Assembly: GCA_011775825.1 (NCBI GenBank)
Contig: JAABYK010000622.1
Coordinates: 2,994 to 10,461, forward strand
Source: Candidatus Zhuqueibacterota bacterium
Lineage (GTDB): Bacteria > Zhuqueibacterota > Zhuqueibacteria > Oceanimicrobiales > Oceanimicrobiaceae
Reading direction: 5' to 3'
DNA: 7,468 nt
In this document: positions 4,572 through 7,468 of the stretch, piece after piece
Layout: each line of letters begins with the position of its first letter
Numbering within the stretch: position 1 is the first letter of the stretch
Notes under the pieces: generated by a model
The model's input: the letters and a program-made list of their open reading frames with translations, nothing else
Databases searched by the model: none
What the model was told of the DNA's origin: nothing
Program-made: the position numbers and the translations under genes

Positions 4572-7454
4572 CTAATAATCGAACCCGATTGAGAAAAAGG
4601 TGCCGGGGCCGTCTGTAGCGATTGGAAAATCCCATCGCAAGCGGAAAATCCCACCCAAACTCAATCGAACTCCAAAACCGAAAGCGGTGTCGATGTCGTT
4701 AAATTCGAAATCATTATCAAACCAGGCATGAGCTGCATCGAAAAATGCAACGGCGCTTAAGAAATCATATTCAATGGGTGCGAATGGCAGCAAGGGAAAT
4801 CTGAACTCAGAATTGTGGAAAAACGTGCGGGTGCCAAAAAGCTCACCGAAGTCCTGTCCTCTGAAGGTCAAGGGGCCACCGATCCGAAACAAACGCTGAT
4901 TGTCGCCAAAACTGCCACCTGCAACCAGACGAAACGCATATGAGTATCGCGGGATTTTTATCGGGATGTATTTTCTGTAATCCAATATCAGGTTCGTAAA
5001 CTCCAGATCCCCAACTGCCTGAGTTGCGGTTAACCGGGCTCGAGTGCCTGAAACGGGAGCATAAATTCCGAAGAACGACGTGTCATGAACCAAAGCGCCT
5101 CGTACACTCCCAAATAGGGCAGTGCCAAGATCCCGGTCTTGAGTGTCGAACGTAACGAAGCTAAAATTCACCACATCTTCTTCCACAAACGTCAGGTCAC
5201 CGCCAAACTCAAATCTCGTAAAGGATGAAAACGGCAACGAAGCATCCGCGGCCACACCTCGAAAGACCTGGCTCACAAATCCACCGGAATCTGCAGCCGT
5301 AAATAAGCCAAAGTCGTTGCGAAACTGAAAGCCCGTAAAGGCGTAATCGACGCGGTGCTTCTGATTCAGATACGATGCAATAATCGTGGATTCCGTAGGA
5401 TCGCCAAACAATGCTGCCTGAATAATTAAGTTTTTGTCGCCAAGCATGTCACTAAAGATCAAGGCAGTTTGTCCGGCAAACCCGACATTCGTTGCAAATC
5501 CGCCACCGCCAAAGACGGCATCCAAAGACAACGACGAATCGTAGTCCTTTACCTGGCTTTCGGAGCTGTCCGGCAACTCATAACTCAAATATTTCTCATT
5601 GGGATCCCGCAATTTTTCCAAATATTGGATAGACGGCAACTCGATTCTTTTCTCCTGTTCTCGGTAGTCAGGTATTTGGAAAATATTCCAGCCCGCATTC
5701 CAGAATGCGCTGAAGACCAACTGGCCGGTCTCTGGCGCCAGGCTAATGGCAGGACTCTGACCGATAATCCCGGACAAGCCTGTGATAAAATCGGTGATTT
5801 GATAGATTTCCCGAGACTCCAGATCAATCGAATACGCGTTGGGAATATTTGTCATGTCCGATACGAAGATGATGCGCTCGCCGTTCTTTGACCAAACGGG
5901 ATTGATGTGGTTGCCTCCCCTTTGGGTCAGCAAGTCGACCTTCCGTGTTTCCAAATCCATCATGGCAATATTGTAATTGCCGAATATCAGGTCGTCCACA
6001 TTCGTGTTCGGTCCACGATCGGTGGTAAAAGCGATTCTCTTTCCGTCGGGCGACCATTGCGGATGGAGATAGGCGTAGCGATCATCGGTCAATCGGACGA
6101 GATTCGAGCCATCTTCGTTGACAATATACAAGTCGGTCATGCCGCCGGAAAGGCCCGAAAAAACCAGGCGTTTGCCATCAGGCGACCAACTTGGGGCCAC
6201 CAAGCCCGTCAAATCTTTGAATTGCAGCTTTTTGATCACATCCTGTTTTCGGGCATCTACAATGTAGATAGCATCATTGGCGCCGGCCTTTGAGACAAAA
6301 GAGAATTTCGAACCATCCGGCGACCAATTCATGGAGGTATCGAAATATCTTAAGGTATGAAAACTCTCGCTCGAACCGCTCTCTACGATTTCATCGATAT
6401 CGTCCTTATCGTCCAAAGTTTTCAGCAAGACACTGAGTTTAAAATCTTTGTCCCCGACGTAAGCCAATTGACGACCATCCGGTGAAATCGCGGGCACAAT
6501 GTTGAGCCTTGAAAAACGGCCTCTGTGCTTGGTAAGCTGTTCGGCCACTTCCACCGGCTTTTCCAAAACGACGTCCTCGGGTAAATAGCGGACCTGAGCA
6601 TCCTCATGCCAGCGTTTGGAGAGTTCCGCCAGGTCTAACCCCGTATGCGCCTTAAACGCGCGGTTCAGATCGCCGGTCGCGCGTGCGGTCTTAAAGATCC
6701 GTCCCACTACTTTCTTGCCGTAACGCTCGCCCACGTAGTACCAAATCGCCTGGCCCATTCGGTAGACTCGAATATCAAAGACCTGAGCCATCTCCGGAAT
6801 CGATAGCAACTGACTGTTCAAGACGGCATCTCGCATCCACATCCGTGTGATGTTGTCCATACCAACCGACAGATATTCTGCCATCCCCTCTACAAACCAA
6901 AGCGGCGGATTGAAGCGGCGCACCACCTGACCGGGATTATCCGCCAACATGATATCAAACTGAAATGCGTGCACCAACTCATGAGTCAGAACGTGGATGA
7001 ACTGCGCATAGGAACCGGTAATGGGCAAAATCACGCGTCCCTTAAACGATTCGGTCACACCTTGCGTCCCCTCACTGATGAAACCCTGGATGGCATTGGT
7101 TTGCTGAAAATCATTATGGGAGGCATACAGCAAAATGGGTATCTTCTTCTTGAATTGATAATCCAGTACTTCACTCAGGTACGCGTAGGAACGCTCGGCG
7201 ATGCGAGCCGCATCCATGGCTGCCTGACGCTCGCTCTCGTAAAAATACACATTAAAATGCTCGGTTTTGATGATTGACCAGTCAAATGTTTTGTACTGGA
7301 CTTTGTTCTTACCAAAGCCGAAAATGTCCCCAAAAGCAAATTGAGCAAACGAATTGGACGCAAAAAAAATGAGAAATAGCAATGTCAAAATGGATGCCGA
7401 TTTCTTGCTCCCAATCATTTCACTCGACAGAGTAGGGTTGAAACGATTAGGCAT
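4572..7454 (-). CDS. Secreted peptidase MA-like metalloprotease / TolB-type propeller / Omp85-like outer-membrane barrel protein
   Basis: This 960-residue protein is predicted to sit in the outer membrane with its N-terminal domains in the periplasm. A Sec signal peptide has its hydrophobic core at about 21-33 and likely cleavage after SNSFA (37). Residues 60-290 form a peptidase MA-like gluzincin domain: HELVH at 158-162 supplies two His ligands and the catalytic Glu, and VEGMAEY (188-194) the probable third ligand. Residues 315-600 are TolB/PD40-type blades, marked by SPDG at 324, 378, 424 and 468 and a variant SKNG at 522. From about 640 to the end is an Omp85-like barrel, with a FRGQ motif at 864-867 resembling the BamA (V/L)RG(Y/F) loop, and a terminal Tyr in SIGFDY typical of barrel signals. 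No POTRA domains are seen. The ATG has AAAGGAG five bases upstream. It could process or help assemble envelope proteins, but its substrate is unknown. Confidence 0.92.
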   Translation of the reverse strand: MPNRFNPTLSSEMIGSKKSASILTLLFLIFFASNSFAQFAFGDIFGFGKNKVQYKTFDWSIIKTEHFNVYFYESERQAAMDAARIAERSYAYLSEVLDYQFKKKIPILLYASHNDFQQTNAIQGFISEGTQGVTESFKGRVILPITGSYAQFIHVLTHELVHAFQFDIMLADNPGQVVRRFNPPLWFVEGMAEYLSVGMDNITRMWMRDAVLNSQLLSIPEMAQVFDIRVYRMGQAIWYYVGERYGKKVVGRIFKTARATGDLNRAFKAHTGLDLAELSKRWHEDAQVRYLPEDVVLEKPVEVAEQLTKHRGRFSRLNIVPAISPDGRQLAYVGDKDFKLSVLLKTLDDKDDIDEIVESGSSESFHTLRYFDTSMNWSPDGSKFSFVSKAGANDAIYIVDARKQDVIKKLQFKDLTGLVAPSWSPDGKRLVFSGLSGGMTDLYIVNEDGSNLVRLTDDRYAYLHPQWSPDGKRIAFTTDRGPNTNVDDLIFGNYNIAMMDLETRKVDLLTQRGGNHINPVWSKNGERIIFVSDMTNIPNAYSIDLESREIYQITDFITGLSGIIGQSPAISLAPETGQLVFSAFWNAGWNIFQIPDYREQEKRIELPSIQYLEKLRDPNEKYLSYELPDSSESQVKDYDSSLSLDAVFGGGGFATNVGFAGQTALIFSDMLGDKNLIIQAALFGDPTESTIIASYLNQKHRVDYAFTGFQFRNDFGLFTAADSGGFVSQVFRGVAADASLPFSSFTRFEFGGDLTFVEEDVVNFSFVTFDTQDRDLGTALFGSVRGALVHDTSFFGIYAPVSGTRARLTATQAVGDLEFTNLILDYRKYIPIKIPRYSYAFRLVAGGSFGDNQRLFRIGGPLTFRGQDFGELFGTRTFFHNSEFRFPLLPFAPIEYDFLSAVAFFDAAHAWFDNDFEFNDIDTAFGFGVRLSLGGIFRLRWDFPIATDGPGTFFSIGFDY

Positions 7455-7459
7455 ATTTA

Positions 7460-7466
7460 CTCCTTT
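7460..7466 (-). promoter_or_regulatory. Ribosome binding site of the protease-barrel gene
   Basis: The minus strand reads AAAGGAG, then five bases, then the ATG at 7454. This supports the upstream ATG rather than the internal Met13, which would give a more conventional signal peptide length. The window ends two bases further on, so the promoter of this gene is not visible. Confidence 0.8.
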
Positions 7467-7468
7467 CC

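Noticed and set aside
5469..5891. Plus-strand open frame of 140 codons opposite the protease-barrel gene
   Set aside because: It overlaps the propeller-coding region with its clear SPDG repeats; no independent coding evidence.

Overview
The window holds four protein-coding genes, all on the minus strand, so transcription runs from high to low coordinates. No RNA gene, CRISPR array, insertion sequence or phage gene was seen. The host is a Gram-negative bacterium: one protein pairs a Sec signal peptide with an Omp85-like outer-membrane barrel, and another begins like a TonB energy transducer. The protein architectures are of a kind I associate with FCB-type or related environmental lineages (Calditrichota, KSB1, Ignavibacteria and similar), but that placement is a low-confidence inference.

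In order of transcription: (1) 7454-4572, a 960-residue secreted protein with a zinc-metallopeptidase (MA-like) domain, a TolB-type beta-propeller and a C-terminal Omp85-like barrel; after a roughly 200-base 3' region comes a strong intrinsic terminator (4368-4337). (2) 4194-3619, a 191-residue protein with a TonB-like membrane anchor but no TonB C-terminal domain, closed by a second strong terminator (3536-3506). Transcription of this gene therefore appears isolated on both sides. (3) An intergenic stretch (3209-3618) with a dense cluster of overlapping hairpins and, next to the following gene, an AT-rich promoter region containing a palindrome. (4) 3208-2549, a 219-residue membrane protein with a CxxC motif near its N terminus and a C-terminal zinc ribbon. 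(5) After a 176-base gap with a candidate promoter, 2372-21, a 783-residue fusion of an FAD/NAD(P)H oxidoreductase, a NapH/NosR-like polyferredoxin membrane domain and a two-cluster ferredoxin.

The genes do not form an obvious single pathway. Genes at 2549 and 21 could be co-transcribed (no clear terminator between them) and both carry Cys-rich metal or cluster sites, but a functional link is only suggested. The most unusual features are the apparent circular permutation of the flavoprotein domain in the last gene, the three-part protease-propeller-barrel protein, the truncated TonB-like protein with a single-Cys C-terminal motif, and the overlapping hairpins at 3377-3452. No defence system or other clear novel multi-gene system was recognised.
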